Below, one piece after another: positions 1 to 12,830 of a stretch of DNA of 64,000 nucleotides. The position numbers and the translations under genes are program-made. How positions within the stretch are numbered: position 1 is the stretch's first letter; each line of letters starts with the position of its first letter. The stretch comes from Paraphoma chrysanthemicola (Eukaryota; Ascomycota; Dothideomycetes; Pleosporales; Phaeosphaeriaceae): the NCBI GenBank assembly GCA_020744225.1, contig JAGMWG010000005.1, positions 2,016,318-2,080,317 of the forward strand. The letters are read 5' to 3'. A model generated the notes under the pieces. The model was not told the DNA's origin, searched no databases, and was given only the letters and a program-made list of their open reading frames with translations.

Positions 1-4
1 AGAA

Positions 5-224
5 GTTAGTCTAATTATAGATTATAATTTATAATCTATATATACTAAAGTCTATAAGTTACTAATTAATTACGTATTTATATTATAGTTAGTCTTACTA
101 TTCTACTTATTATTCTAATATTCTTTATACTCTAAGAAGCTCTTATAGTTTACTTTTAGATCTAAACTACTATTAGAATTAATTAGAGGTAGTTAATATA
201 TAGTATTAAGAACTTCGTTCGTAA
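5..224 (-). repeat. LTR (3' LTR of the minus-strand Gypsy relic)
   Basis: This segment is a direct repeat of 6621-6841. Alignment by eye runs from GTTAGTCTAATTATAG to CGTTCGTAAT; the other copy reads TATTTATAAT there, so CG to TA changes separate the two. On the minus strand the LTR would begin TATTACGAAC, consistent with an original TG start changed by RIP. Confidence 0.8.
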
Positions 225-3200
225 TACTATCTTCTTCTTCTAAGCCTTTAGCTTAAAAGTTTATCTATTCTAATAGTTTATTATTATAAGTAAGATAGTT
301 TCTATTATCTAAGCTATTATTACTTACGTCTACACCTTTTACTAGTACTCTTTATTATTAGAAACTAGCTAACTATATTCTTACTTTAGAAGAGAAAATA
401 ATATCTTATCTATAATATAATAAACTTAAAATTTTCTATATAGTCTTAACTAATAATAGTTATACTTACAAAGTATGTATTTACGTAAACGTTTATTTCT
501 TCTACTATTTACCTAGTATATCTATAGCTACTTATAAGTTAATTATAGAAATTCTTACTTCTTTACTAAGTTTAGATAGAGTAATCTATTAACTACGTAT
601 AACTTTAATTAAAATAGTAGATTATAAAGGCTAAGAGTACCTATAAAGATATACTTACTTAGCTAGCTTAGTTATTAAGTAAGCTAGTAGAGAGCTAAGC
701 TTACTTAAAATACTTACGTAAATAGAAAGCGTATATTAATAAGAAGTTATTACAGTAGTTAGCTACACTTAAGATAGAATTAGATTAAGAGAAGACTAAG
801 AAGGCAGCGCTTTAGAATACTGTAAGTAACTAAGTCTTTACTCTAAATAGTTTTAATAGTTCTACTCTTCTTAAGAGTTTATTAGAAAATAGGTTAAGTA
901 TAGATTTTAACGTCTTTCTTAGTTTACTATAAGGTAAGTTACCTAAGGTGTTAGATTTTAACTTTAGAAGTTTTCTAATAACTTAGAGTAGTTAAGATTC
1001 TCTAGAAGTTCTTATATATTTTTCTAGAGTTATTCTTTAGTATTATAGCTTTTCTACTAAATTAAGTAGTAGTTCTTTTTATTTTACTATTCTTAGCCTA
1101 ATATCTTATTAACTTCTTATTCTTCTATATCTTATCTATATATTATAGTCTTATATATTATAGATCTTATATCTAGAGGTACTTTTTCTAGAAGTATAAT
1201 ATAGAAGATTAAGTATATCTTTATAGTCTATAGTAGTTTAAGATAGTAGTTAACTAGTAAGACTTATTTCTTAATTTTGTAGAGTCTAATTTTAACGTAG
1301 TCTAGTTTACTACTTAGTCTCTTACTCTTAATATTTTTTTATAGTAGCTAAACTTTCTCTCTCTTCTTAAAGATAAGTACTTTCTTTTATTTTTTATTAT
1401 AGTATTTATCTATTAATTCTTAAAGAAAGTATATATTTTTATAAAGTTACTAGTATATTTACTAGATAGTTTAAATTCTTTCTTTAGCTATTTAGCTATA
1501 GAATTTAAGTTATCTTAGTTCTTCTACTATTTTTAGTAAGAATCTATAGTTTATAAAGAATAGTATTATCTATATAGTACTATACTATAATATATTATAT
1601 ACAAACTATACTAGAAGTAGTAATAATACCTAGTTATCTTATTTGTAGTTAAGATACATTCTTAGATATTATTCTACTATTTAATTTATTCTTTCTATAA
1701 TTCTATTTATCTAAGAATAAAATATAGTTAATATTCCTAGTTTAATTTCTACTTTTATATATATAGTTTACTAGAATTTAGATATAAACTTAATATCTTA
1801 GTTAGAGATAATTTTATTAGGTAGTCTATATTTACTCTAAATATATTACATTATAATATATATATAGTCTTATATATTAGTTACTTTAATATATAAGATA
1901 AAGTACGTATATTTTATTACTTTATTAATTATATTAAGAATTATATTATATTTTACTTCTATTATAAGCTCTTTTAACTTAGAAAGTTTAGTAATAAAGT
2001 TAAGTGTAACTATTCTCTAAGATCTTTCTACTAGTTCTATTAGCTAGAGTTCTCTATATAGTATATATCTAGCTATCTTATTTTAGTAGTAGTCTATATA
2101 TTCTACTAGAACTTATATTACTAACGCTTATATATAAGAGAAGTAATATTATTTTATAAGTTATTATAGTATTTTCTTAATTTCTTAGTATTTATATATT
2201 AGAAACTTATAAAATTATCTTATAAATTCTTTTCTTATAGATTTTAGAATATAAATACATTTAAAGATAAGAATTAGTCTATTTTCTTTTTAGACTATTT
2301 TCTTAATTTCTTTAATTTCTGTAGTAAATTTCTTTATAGTCTTACTAATCTATTTAATCTAGTTATCTTATTTTTTAAAGATTTCTATATTTATAGTAAG
2401 TTATAGATAGTTATATACTATAGAGCTGTCTAAGTTTATTTATAGAATAGTACTACTTATTATTTTATTTTCTTTATATTCTAGTCTTTAACTTAAGACG
2501 TTTACTCTTAGATTTTTAGTTCTCTTATAGTAGAGTATTTTAAAGTTAAATGTTATAAGAAATTATATAGTTTAGATTTATTATAGTATAAGTTCTTTAT
2601 TAACTATAAACCTAGTAAGATTTTTATAGTCTAAGTAAACTATTATTTTATATTATACTTCTTAGAAGTTTACTCTCTATTATTTAAAAGCTTCTTTTAT
2701 AGCTAATAGTTCTTTATTAAAGATATTATAGTTATATTCTACTTTAGTTATTTTTTAAAACTAGTAGAAAATAAGTTATTTATTTCTATTCTAGTCTCTT
2801 TATAGAAGAGCTACTTCTAGTCTAAAGTTTAAGGTATTAGTCTTAATAAATATTAGTAGCACTAAGTTAAATATTTATAGAATAAGTTTCTTAGTAAACA
2901 CTTTCTTTAGCTTAGTAAATAAGTTCTCTTATTCTATATTCTACGTAAATAAGATATTCTTCTTTATAAGTTTAACTAATAGTTATATTAGTTTAATTTA
3001 TTCTAAGATAAACTTTTAGTAGTAATTATAGAATTCTAAGAAGAACTATACTTCTTTAAGATTCTTAGAAGTCTTCTATTTCTTAATATCTCTAATCTTA
3101 ATTAGATTTATCTTTATTACTTCTAGTTTAATAATAAACTTTAGAAAGATAGTACTTTTAATATAGAATTCGTATTTCTTTAGACTTAAATAGAGTTTAG

Positions 3201-3254
3201 CTTAAAGAAGTATATTAAGAATAGCTCTTATATATCTTTTATATTCTTCTAATA

Positions 3255-3368
3255 TAGTAAAGTAGATAAGAATATTATTAAGGTATACTATTATAAATAT
3301 ATCTAGGTATTCTCTTAGAATATTATTAATTTATTCTTAAAAGATAGCTAAGGTATTAGTAAGTCTAA
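3255..3368 (-). pseudogene. Gypsy reverse transcriptase core, RIP-mutated
   Basis: The minus-strand translation reads FRLTNTLAIF, two stop-interrupted residues, INNILREYLDIF and then IIVYLNNILIYFTI. This is the Ty3/Gypsy RT palm, whose normal active-site motif is YLDDIL. Here both catalytic aspartates read as asparagine (YLNNIL) and glutamine codons are stops. These changes follow from G-to-A and C-to-T mutation. The family assignment rests on the order of conserved residues; the remaining pol domains are too decayed to delimit. Confidence 0.8.
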
Positions 3369-5448
3369 AGAGTATAACCTAATATTTATAAAGTCTCTCT
3401 CTAGAAGTAAATACTATTTTCTATTTATAACTCTTCTTTATTTAGATAGTATAGTATATATTCTTAATATTAAGTTATATAAACTATTATACTTTAGATA
3501 AGTAGTCTTATATTTCTACTATTAGTAGTAGTAAATAGTAATTCTTTATAGTTTTAGAGTTTATATTATAGTAGTTAATACATAGTCTTAGGTTCTTTAT
3601 TCTCTTCTTTATAATAAAGAATATTAGTAATACTACTAGAGATTTAGAGAGTCTTATCTATTCTTTATCTAGCGCTTTATTAATATATTTTTTAAGAATA
3701 TCTAATTTATATTCTATAAGCTTATATAGTAGTTATCTTTAGAGTTTTACGTCTAGAACTAGTATTATTTTATAGTCTTATAATTAATATTCTAGTAGAA
3801 TATTATCTAGTTTTTTAAATACATTTACTAGATCTTTATACTTCTTTAGTAGAGAAGTAGTCTTAATTTTATAGATTTCTCTACTTATAGCTTAGAGTTA
3901 GATAATATAATCTAGTTATTTAATAAATTTAACTTTCTTTCTTTACTAATTAATATTAGAGTTTACTTATTAGAGCTAGAGTATTCTTAGAATAGTATTC
4001 TACTTATTGCTAATACTTATAACGTCTAGAATAACTATTTTTACTTACTTATTAAGTTCTAATAGTCTATATACTTCTTTTATAATAAGTTCTTTAAAGC
4101 TATTCTCTTTAATTATATTTACTACTTATAAGTACTTTTTCTTAATTATTAGAAGATTAAGTATTTTAATAAAGTTCTTTAAGATAAAGTTTTATATTAT
4201 CTTACTATCTATTAAGATATTAATATTATTTTTATTTAAGCTTCTATTAATATAAATGTGTAAGTTAGAGTTACTAGTTTTTTTTATTATTTCTTATAAG
4301 TATACTTTCTTAAGCTAGAACTTAGTATTAATCTTATTCTATACGTATTTTAGGTATTTATTTTCTAGATAGTAGTACTATACTCTTCTAAGAATACATT
4401 CTAATAGTAGAAAAAGTTCTAGTTTAATATATACGTATCTCTTATATTCTTATTCTCTTACTTACTTTTACTTATATACTTTAGTAGATAGTAAAAGTTT
4501 TATAAACGTATTAGTAAATACTCTTATAAGTTAGATCTAATAAGTTTTCTTAGCTTCTTTATATATTATATAATTATTTCTAATATATATAGTCTAAGCT
4601 ATCTTATAATATACTAGGTAATTAGGTTATAAATATTTGTTATTATCTTTAGTTAGTTAGTTTTTTTACTAATCTTCTAGTTATAGTTTATGTAAGAGAA
4701 TAGAAATCTAGTATTTAATTACTAAATACTAATAGTCTTTCTTATTAAGTTCTACTACTTAGTATATAATTTTATTCTATATCTTATTATCTAGTATCTT
4801 ATCTTCTAGTTAAAAATTCTTTATAACTTAGAACTAAAACTTAGTAAATAAGGTTTCTATTAGTTACTCTTATTTCTAGTTATTATATAGCTCTTTAACT
4901 ATAAAGACTACTAAGTTCTTTTTAAAGAAACGAAGAGTTTTAGTGTATATAAGGTCTTAAATTTTCTTAATTTATTCTTTTTCTACTATTCTAATTTATC
5001 TTATATATTTAGAGTTATTCATATAGTATATCTTTAGGTAGTATTTCTTTTCTAAGAAGTTCTTAATAAAAGGTAGTTTCTTTTTATTCTCTAATTTCTC
5101 TAATAAATTACTATTTACTTCTCTAATTATAGAAGCTAGTATTTATATAACTTTGTTAGAATCTCTTTTTATAGATAAGTCTTTATATTTTTATAGTATA
5201 AGCTCTTTCTCTTTATCTTTTAGTGTTCTAAGCTCTTAAGTTACTATAACTTTATTCTTTTAAGACTAGTATTCTATATCTTATTTACTACTTATATAAG
5301 TATAGTAAATATTATTAGTATATATAGTCTAATATAATAAGCTATATTTATTTATTTCTATACATTTTATAGTATTCTCTTTATTAGCTACTACTTAGTT
5401 CTTAGTATTTTCTATTCTAGTTTATTAGCTAGTATTAAGTTTCTTAGA

Positions 5449-5493
5449 ATAGTTTCTTACTAAGTATTCTATTTCTTTATATTTAAAGTATAC
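5449..5493 (-). pseudogene. Gag zinc knuckle with all four metal ligands changed to Tyr
   Basis: The minus-strand reading is V-Y-F-K-Y-K-E-I-E-Y-L-V-R-N-Y. The tyrosines have the exact C-x2-C-x4-H-x4-C spacing of a retroviral-type zinc knuckle (Tyr codons at 5490-5488, 5481-5479, 5466-5464 and 5451-5449). TGY to TAY and CAY to TAY are both RIP-type changes, so the ancestral CCHC can be inferred. The position upstream of the RT core fits gag. Confidence 0.6.
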
Positions 5494-6620
5494 TTTCTTC
5501 TTATAGAGTTCTTCTTTCTTTAGATTTAGAATATATTTTTTCTTTTTATAGTTTATACTAAGAACTATTAAGTCTTTATAATCTTAATATTTCTTAAGTT
5601 AGTAGTTCTAACTAACTATAAACTATTCTTTCTTACTTTAGTACTAGAAGTAGAGGTAATTATTAATTCTAATAGCTTACTTTACTAATACTAAGAAGGT
5701 TATTAGTTAGTCTATATAAATAAGTTCGTATTAAATATTATTCTTAAGGTCTTTATAGTATTATACTATAAGCGCTTTCTCTTCTTAGTTAAGCTTATTT
5801 ATAAGTTATTTAAATTCTAAGATATAAATTAAAGTAAACTAAGTTTACTTAAGTCTTTAGAGTTTTTATTTAGCTACTCTCTTAGTATTAACTTTACTAA
5901 AGAATATTATAAGTTTTCTTTTAAAGTATTTATAACTAGAGAAGATTACTATTATTTTATTACTCTATTAATTAGTACCATATTTTATTTAGTTAATAAG
6001 GTAGACCTTAAACTATTCTATAGCTTATTTTATAAAGTAGACTACTATAAAAAATACTTTTACTATATTATCTAGAATTTTACTAGTATTAATATCTAAG
6101 TAAATAGATACTATAGTAAGAAATTCTTTAAGTTTTACTTATATACTATTAAACTTTTTAAGTAGACTTAGTTTTAAGAGTTTATCTTAGAGCTTAGTAA
6201 TTATTACTATTAGATTCTTAATCTTTTCTATAGCCTTAATAGAGAACTATTTTATATTCTCTATTTCTGCAGTAAGCTTCTTAATAGTAATATTATTAGT
6301 AGTATCTATAGTTATAGTTCTTACCTTAAATAATAGAGTTTCTACTTAAGATATAATTGTAATATAGTCTTTTTAAACTAGTAGTTAATATATAACGTAA
6401 ATTCTAACTTACTAAAAGTAGCTAATTCTAAGTAAATAAAGTATTAGAATATTTAGTTAAGTAGAAAGTATTATAGTTAAGTTATAGATAAGTAAGTATA
6501 TAAAGTATATTAGTTACTAAAGTAATATATTAAGTAGATATAATTCTTAACTATAGAGTATAAGAACTATCTTTAGCTTAGTTATATATTATAGGTAATT
6601 AGTACTCTATTCTCTAAAAG

Positions 6621-6841
6621 GTTAGTCTAATTATAGATTATAATCTATAATCTATATATACTAAGATCTATAAGTTACTAATTAATTATGTATCTATATT
6701 GTAGTTAGCCTTACTATTCTACTTATTATTCTAATATTCTTTATACTCTAAGAAGCTCTTATAATCTATCTCTAGATCTAAACTACTATTAAGATTAATT
6801 AGAGGTAGTTAATATATAGTATTAAGAACTTTATTTATAAT
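6621..6841 (-). repeat. LTR (5' LTR of the minus-strand Gypsy relic)
   Basis: This is the second copy of the ~220-bp terminal direct repeat seen at 5-224. Most differences are transitions, and similarity stops abruptly after 6841. It marks the 5' end of the minus-strand element. Confidence 0.8.
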
Positions 6842-9241
6842 TACTTATAAGTAATAGTATTTATAAGAAGTAGTAAGTAAGTAAAAGAAAAAAAGCTATA
6901 TAAACTCTTAACCTAAGCTCTAGATTTCTCTTTCTACTTAACTTTACTATTAACTAGACTAAGTAAGCTTTTAAGTTAACTTTTATAGTAGCTTCTTTAA
7001 CTTTCTTTTTATCTATAATAACTATAAGAATACTTAATAAGACTTTTAAGCTCTTATCTTAGAGACTAGCTTAATAATATACTAAATACGCTTACTAACT
7101 ATTATAGCTAGCTGCTTAGTAACTTAGTATCTTCTTATATATTAGTACTAGTAGTTATAAGTTCTTTATAATAGTTATAGTTACTCTATTAATCTCTTAT
7201 AATAGTAGTATTACTACTTATATAGAGTAATAATCTAAGTAGTCTAAATACTTAGAGTAATCTACACGCAGGCTTATTAGCTCTTATCTAATTAGTCTTA
7301 ATTAATCTTAACTATATAGATATAAGCTTAATATAATATAATAGTAAAATAATTTACGTTAACTATAACTATAGTGTAGAAATAGCTAATATAGCTAATT
7401 ATAAAAACATCTCTATTACGTAGAATAATAGTTACACTATATAAGATTTTTAGTTCTAACTATTATATATTACTCTAGCTAAGACTTAAGATATATTAAA
7501 CGTATAGTATACTAGTATAACTCTTTATCTTAATCTTATAGCAGGCCTACTTATAAGTTTCTCTAACTAGTTATATATATAGACTATAATTATAGTATAA
7601 TATAAGAGCACTAATAACTTTAGCTATATATATCTAGTAGTTATAAACTAGAAGAAGTAAAAGAGAAAGAGAATAACTACTTACTATAATATAGTTACGT
7701 ATTTAAAGAAAACTTACTTTAAGCTATAGACTAATTATATTATATCTTACTATCTAGATCTACTATATAATACTATAAGTATAATAGATATAGTATATAT
7801 TCTAAAGCGTATATATATAAAGAACTTAGTTTCTATTTTAAATACTATTATTATAAACTAAATTATAGCTAAATTATTATAATAACTTAAGAAATACTAC
7901 TTAATTAGAGTAGACTAGACTAACTATAAAGAGTTTCTTTATTATCTTACTTACTAAGTTTATAATAAAGTTTTAAGTAATCTTAACTTAGAAACCTCTA
8001 GAAAGATAAAAGGTATTCTAGTAGATTAAAAGTAAAAGAATAACTTTATTAACTTTATAAGCTAAGATAAAGAATATAGTCTTATATATAAGATAAATTT
8101 TATAAATAGAGAGCTTAATAGTATATAGTAATATTTACTTACTTAATACCTAGTAATAAATCTAATAACTAAGTATAAGAGTCTTCTAGTAGAGTACTAA
8201 AAGATTACTCTACCTAATATAGAGATAATAAAAGAGAAGTATTAGCTTACCTTATACTAAGAACTTAATCTTCTAATTTTAGCATAATATATAATACTAG
8301 AAGTAGTTAGTAGATATAAAAAAGTTATAACTAAAAACTTACTTACACTTTTAGAGACTATAGTATAAGAATAAGTAAAAGCTTTATAAGAGCTAAGATT
8401 AGTAAGCTAAGATATAGAGCTAAATTCTAAAAGTAAGACTAATAAGTAGCTTAAGACTAGAGAATACAAATATACTACTAAGACTAATTAACTTATAGAA
8501 TAGCTAGTTTAAGAAGAGAATATAAACGTAGCTCTTACTATAGAAGGCCTTTTACTAACTTAATAGCTAAAATCTACTATATATAAAACTCTAGTAGCTA
8601 ATAACTTAGAAGTCTTAAATAAAATTAACTTAGATATTATAAAAGAAGAACTAAAAATCTTAGAAGATAATAATAATAGTAAGCTAACTAATATAGACTT
8701 ATAGTAAATTTAAGATAATATAAAGTATTAGTGTAGTAACTAGAATTTAAAGCTTATCTAACTTATCTAGTAAATAGCTACTAGTAAGTCTAAGAAGCCT
8801 CTTAAAAGAGCTATAATTAGCTAACTACTAAGCTTCTAGTAGCTAGAGATTATAGACTAGAGTAAGCGCATTAACTCTAATAAAAAGAAGTTAAAAGATA
8901 TTAGTTAAGTATACTTTTACTACCTACACTTTATTATAGCTAAAGTTAGACTTTAGTATTAAGTGCTAAACTAGAAAAATATAAGTAATATATTAGAAGT
9001 TCTTAAGACTTACTCTAATAAGTAAGTAAAATATTAGAATAACTCTTAATATTATATTCTATTTTAAGCTAGATTTTATATAGAATATAAGAACTAAGAT
9101 ATACTAAGCTACTAATTTTAACTAGCTATATTAAAGGCTTTTAACCTAGACTATAATAGTATTATTAAGAAGATAAGCTAGACTAGAATTATAAAAGAAT
9201 TTTAGCGCACAAGTACACTAATTACTAACTATTTCTTATAG
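6842..9241 (+). other. AT-rich RIP-degraded repeat, identity unresolved
   Basis: This stretch follows the LTR directly and shares the TpA-rich, CpA/TpG-poor composition. Plus-strand windows around 8390-8700 read as charged protein-like sequence broken only by TAA/TAG, which suggests a decayed coding region continuing into the relic at 9242-10531. No terminal repeats or recognisable domains were found. It could be the 5' part of that gene or a separate element. Confidence 0.5.
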
Positions 9242-10531
9242 ATATTTAAAGATCTAGACTTAGTAAAAATTATTAACAGTTTCTTTAATATATTTAGATA
9301 GTACTAGCACTATATAAATAGAAAAGAAAACTTAGACTAAAATTAAGCTATATTCTACTCTATTTTATAGTAACTTATTAAAGAAGATATTAAGTACTAG
9401 CTATTATACGCTTATCTTTAGCGTAAGTATTAGTTAATTAGCTATCTATATTATACTAAGTACGTAATAGTAAAAGATAAAACTAAGTTTAAGTATATTA
9501 ATCTTAATATTAATTAAATAGTTAAGTATAGCTATAGAGTAGATATAATCTAGAGATTAGTCTCTCTTAATAATAAAAATAATTAAAACTATACTATTAT
9601 AATAGATAGCTTCTATAATATTACTAAGAAATATATAAAACTTAGAAAAGAGTAAGAAATAGAGACTAAGATAGAATATATTAAAGAATAGAGTAATAAG
9701 AACTAGCCTAATAAGGTAAAAAAGAAGTAGCTAAATATTAAGTTTAATAATAAGCTGTATAAGTAGAGAGAGATCTATATCTTCTATCTTCTACTACTTT
9801 ATAGTACTAAGAGTCTAGCTAAAACTATTTAATATATAATTCTTTTATAGTTTATATTAATTTAGAGTAACTATAAGACTATAAAAAATTCTATAATAGA
9901 TACTTACTACTAAATTACTAAAGCTTATTAGACTCTAATAGCTATACTATACACTTCTTTAGATTATTTTAATAAGTATAGTAGTATTACTTAGCTAATA
10001 CTTAGTATAACTATCTATTAATTCTTATTAGCTATCTTATAAGTAATATATTACTAGAAGTAATAGAATTTACTTATAGTAATTAAGAAGATTAAGAAGA
10101 ACTTAATTAGAAGAAAGAAACTATAGATCTAAGTATAGATTAAGAAAGAGTGCACAAATAATATTACCTAAGCTAAGACTTAGTAGATATACTTCTAGAA
10201 GTATAAAAAGAAAGTATATAGTATAGAGTTTAAAAAAGATTAAAAGAGTAGAATAATAAAAGTTATTTCTAATTAATTATTCTTCTTAAATAAGAGTAAG
10301 TAGTCTAAAGTATTAGCTCTTTAGTAAAAATATAATATAGATCTAAGCTAGAAGAATATACTAAAGTATATATTTCTAGAAGAGCTTAGAAGTAAGTAAG
10401 ACTAAGTTTAGTAGTTAGAAGAGAGAGAAGTAGATAAGCTTATTAGCTACTCTCTAGAAACCTAGAAGAATATACTAGCTTAATTATTATACTTATCTTT
10501 TACTTACTACTCTACTATATAAAGTATAGTT
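9242..10531 (+). pseudogene. RIP-degraded ORF of an unknown fungal repeat protein
   Basis: A single plus-strand frame runs about 430 codons. Its stops are TAA or TAG; I saw no TGA. These are what CAA, CAG and TGG become under RIP. Readable pieces include RVDIIQRLVSLNN, YTIIIDSFYNITKKYI, IYIFYLLLLYSTKSLAKTI and TIYQFLLAILQVIYYQKQ. I associate this pattern with large uncharacterised proteins found in fungal repeats. The LL.YSTKS..KTI segment could descend from a His/Arg-bearing stretch like that of 2-oxoglutarate/iron oxygenases, but that is speculation. No transposase or polymerase motif was recognised. Confidence 0.5.
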
Positions 10532-11389
10532 TAGCGTTTATAAGAAAAGAGTAGTACTTAGATTTTATCTTCTACTTAGAAAACTTAGACTTTAGATATA
10601 AACTAGACTTTAAGTATAAGTAGCGCCTTATTAACTCTTATAAATACACTTATACTAGAGTATAGTAGTTTATAACCTCTTTTATAAAGTAGGTATAAAA
10701 CTACACTAGACCTAAATATACTAACTCTAGCTTAGTATAATTATAGTAGAGAAAACACTTAGTAAGAAGAGTATAGTTAGCTTCTAACTTATAGTTAGTC
10801 TCTAACTTATAGTTAAGAATATAAACGTAGTTATAGATAGTAAAGAAGACTTAGTAATAAAGTATAAAGTAGAGAGAATAGAGAAGAATAAGTTAAAGCT
10901 TAGAGACTAAGCTTAAAGTTAGAAAGATTTATACTATTATATAAAGTAATATATTTAGTTTATATTATATAGAGTTCTTAATTTTCTTAGTATACGTAAG
11001 TAGATTATATAATTATCTAGTCTTTATAGAAGTATTTTAATATTATAGAAAAAGAAGAGAAGAGAATAATATAATACAAAAAATAAGAAAAAGATAAAAA
11101 ACTAGTAAGGTAGATACTTAATAGCTAATATAGAGAGATCTTCTCTATCTTATTACTTACTCTTATATACTATAAATAGTAAAATAAGTTCTAAACTACT
11201 TATTAATAACTTACTAGCTATATATAGTATAAGTTATATTAGTATTTACTAAGTATATAACTTTATTAAGTATATAAATAGTCTTATAATACGTTTTAAC
11301 TAGCTATATAATAAGTAAAGAGCTTTATATAAGAATTCTATTCTTATATAATACTAGTTTAAGCTTATAGAGAAAATAAAAACTAAGTA

Positions 11390-12550
11390 AAGTATCTATA
11401 ATAAGAACGTCTATAACTTTAATAAAACTAGCTTTATAATAAATAAGATATTAACTTAGCTTATTATAATAGAGTTAGAGAGAAAAGATAAACTAAAGAC
11501 TATTTAGTCTAGTAATTATAAGTAAGTAACTATTATTACTATAATTAATACTACTAGCTAGACTATTCTACTCTTTCTTATCTTTACTAGCTAGTATTAC
11601 TTCTCTACTTAGTATAAGAAGAATATTCTATATAACTAGATAATTATAGTTAGTAATAATAGCTAGATAAATAATAAGCTTAGAGTTAAGTAGCTAAAGC
11701 ACTTTAACGCTTATATAAAGACTTAGATTATAGATATATATTACTTACTTATTCTTAATAGCTATAAGAGCTATTACTCTCTTAAATTTTAAGAGCTTTA
11801 TAAAGAGATAATATCTATATACTCTATATACTACTTTACTTATCTTATCTACTATAGTCTCTTAATATTAACTACTTCTTACTATTAAAGTGTATATATA
11901 GCTATAAGATTAAGACTCTAATCTACTACTATATTAACTATATTATAAAGCTTAAGTTTCTACTAGTCTTTAAGATAGTTTTTAATTACGTGTTTAAAAT
12001 AGCTAATATCTACTTAGTCTTTTAAGGTATAAGTCTTTACTCTCTCTAACTAGATACTATTCTATTAAAGCTAGATATATAGCTAATATACTTACTCTAG
12101 CTACTTTACTAGAAGCTATCTAGTAGACTTATATACTAAGTAATATACGTAAGCTTAAGACTTAATTAATATTAATTTATAAGTGTATAAGAAAGTATAA
12201 AAGCTTATTACTAGTCTTAATTATTAAGGTAATTAGCTAGCTTAAGAAAGAAGCTAAGATTATAATACTCTTAGCTAAGCTTATATATAATTAGATTACT
12301 AGTCTTAAGAAAACTAATAAGATAGTATTAAAGTAAAAGTAGTATAAGAAAAAGTAAGTATAGAAGTAGAGAGCCTTAATAAAGAAAGCTAAAGAGAATA
12401 TAATTACTTAATATAAGACTAATTAGTAGATTACTTATAAAGAGTGTTAAGATAGAGAGTAATTAAGTCTTAACTACTAAGCTCTTACGCGCTATAGTAA
12501 GTGTAAAGAGTCTAAGTATAATACTTATACGTGTAAAAAAGACTCTATAA
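11390..12550 (+). pseudogene. Fot1/pogo-type (Tc1/mariner superfamily) DDE transposase relic, RIP-mutated
   Basis: The plus-strand frame gives VYNFNKTSF (11409-11435), from the family's YNFDETGF motif with the first catalytic Asp now Asn. Then come SYNYK-like and WTNNKL-like segments, LLILNSYKSYYSLKF (11745-11789), from LLILDGHESH with the second Asp changed to Asn, and further LLQ-L..YF-LLK and FK..F pieces. Near 12,300-12,400 there is a basic K/R-rich stretch, and near 12,500 a C..C....H....C-like tail, both common at the C-terminus of fungal Fot1-like transposases. Glutamine and tryptophan codons are stops. Terminal inverted repeats were not identified. The element is inactive. Confidence 0.75.
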
Positions 12551-12830
12551 ATACTACTTAATCTATTATACTAGTAGCTATATACTACTATCTATTATAG
12601 TTAAGTTATATGCTTAAAGAAGTGCGTAAACTTAGTAGAGTATACACTTACTTATAATGTGCACTCGCTTATAAAACACGTTAGCGTAAGTAGTAATATT
12701 AAGATTATTTACTAGTATTTATTATATAAGATAAGTAAGTTATTAGTGTAGTATAAGTAGTTAATACTACTATTCTAGTAGTAGTTAGAGGTAATAGTAT
12801 AGAAGAGAAATATAATATTGTTACACATAT

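Larger units (their letters stand above)
5..6841 (-). mobile_element. RIP-degraded Gypsy-type LTR retrotransposon
   Basis: Two ~220-bp direct repeats bound this block and differ mainly by C/T and G/A changes. Read on the minus strand, the interior shows a gag-type zinc knuckle position (~5449-5493) upstream of a reverse transcriptase core (~3255-3368), the order expected of gag-pol. The whole block is strongly AT-rich, almost lacks CpA and TpG, and every frame is broken by TAA and TAG, as RIP produces. The RT core wording is that of fungal Ty3/Gypsy elements. An integrase would be expected at about 300-2200 on the minus strand, but I could not recognise it with certainty. The element is not functional. 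The left LTR lies at the very edge of the window, so its outer end may be incomplete. Confidence 0.8.

Noticed and set aside
4007..4255. 82-residue plus-strand open frame in the AT-rich block
   Set aside because: It is Leu/Ile/Ser-rich translation of AT-rich DNA, antisense to the Gypsy pol region; no coding signal.
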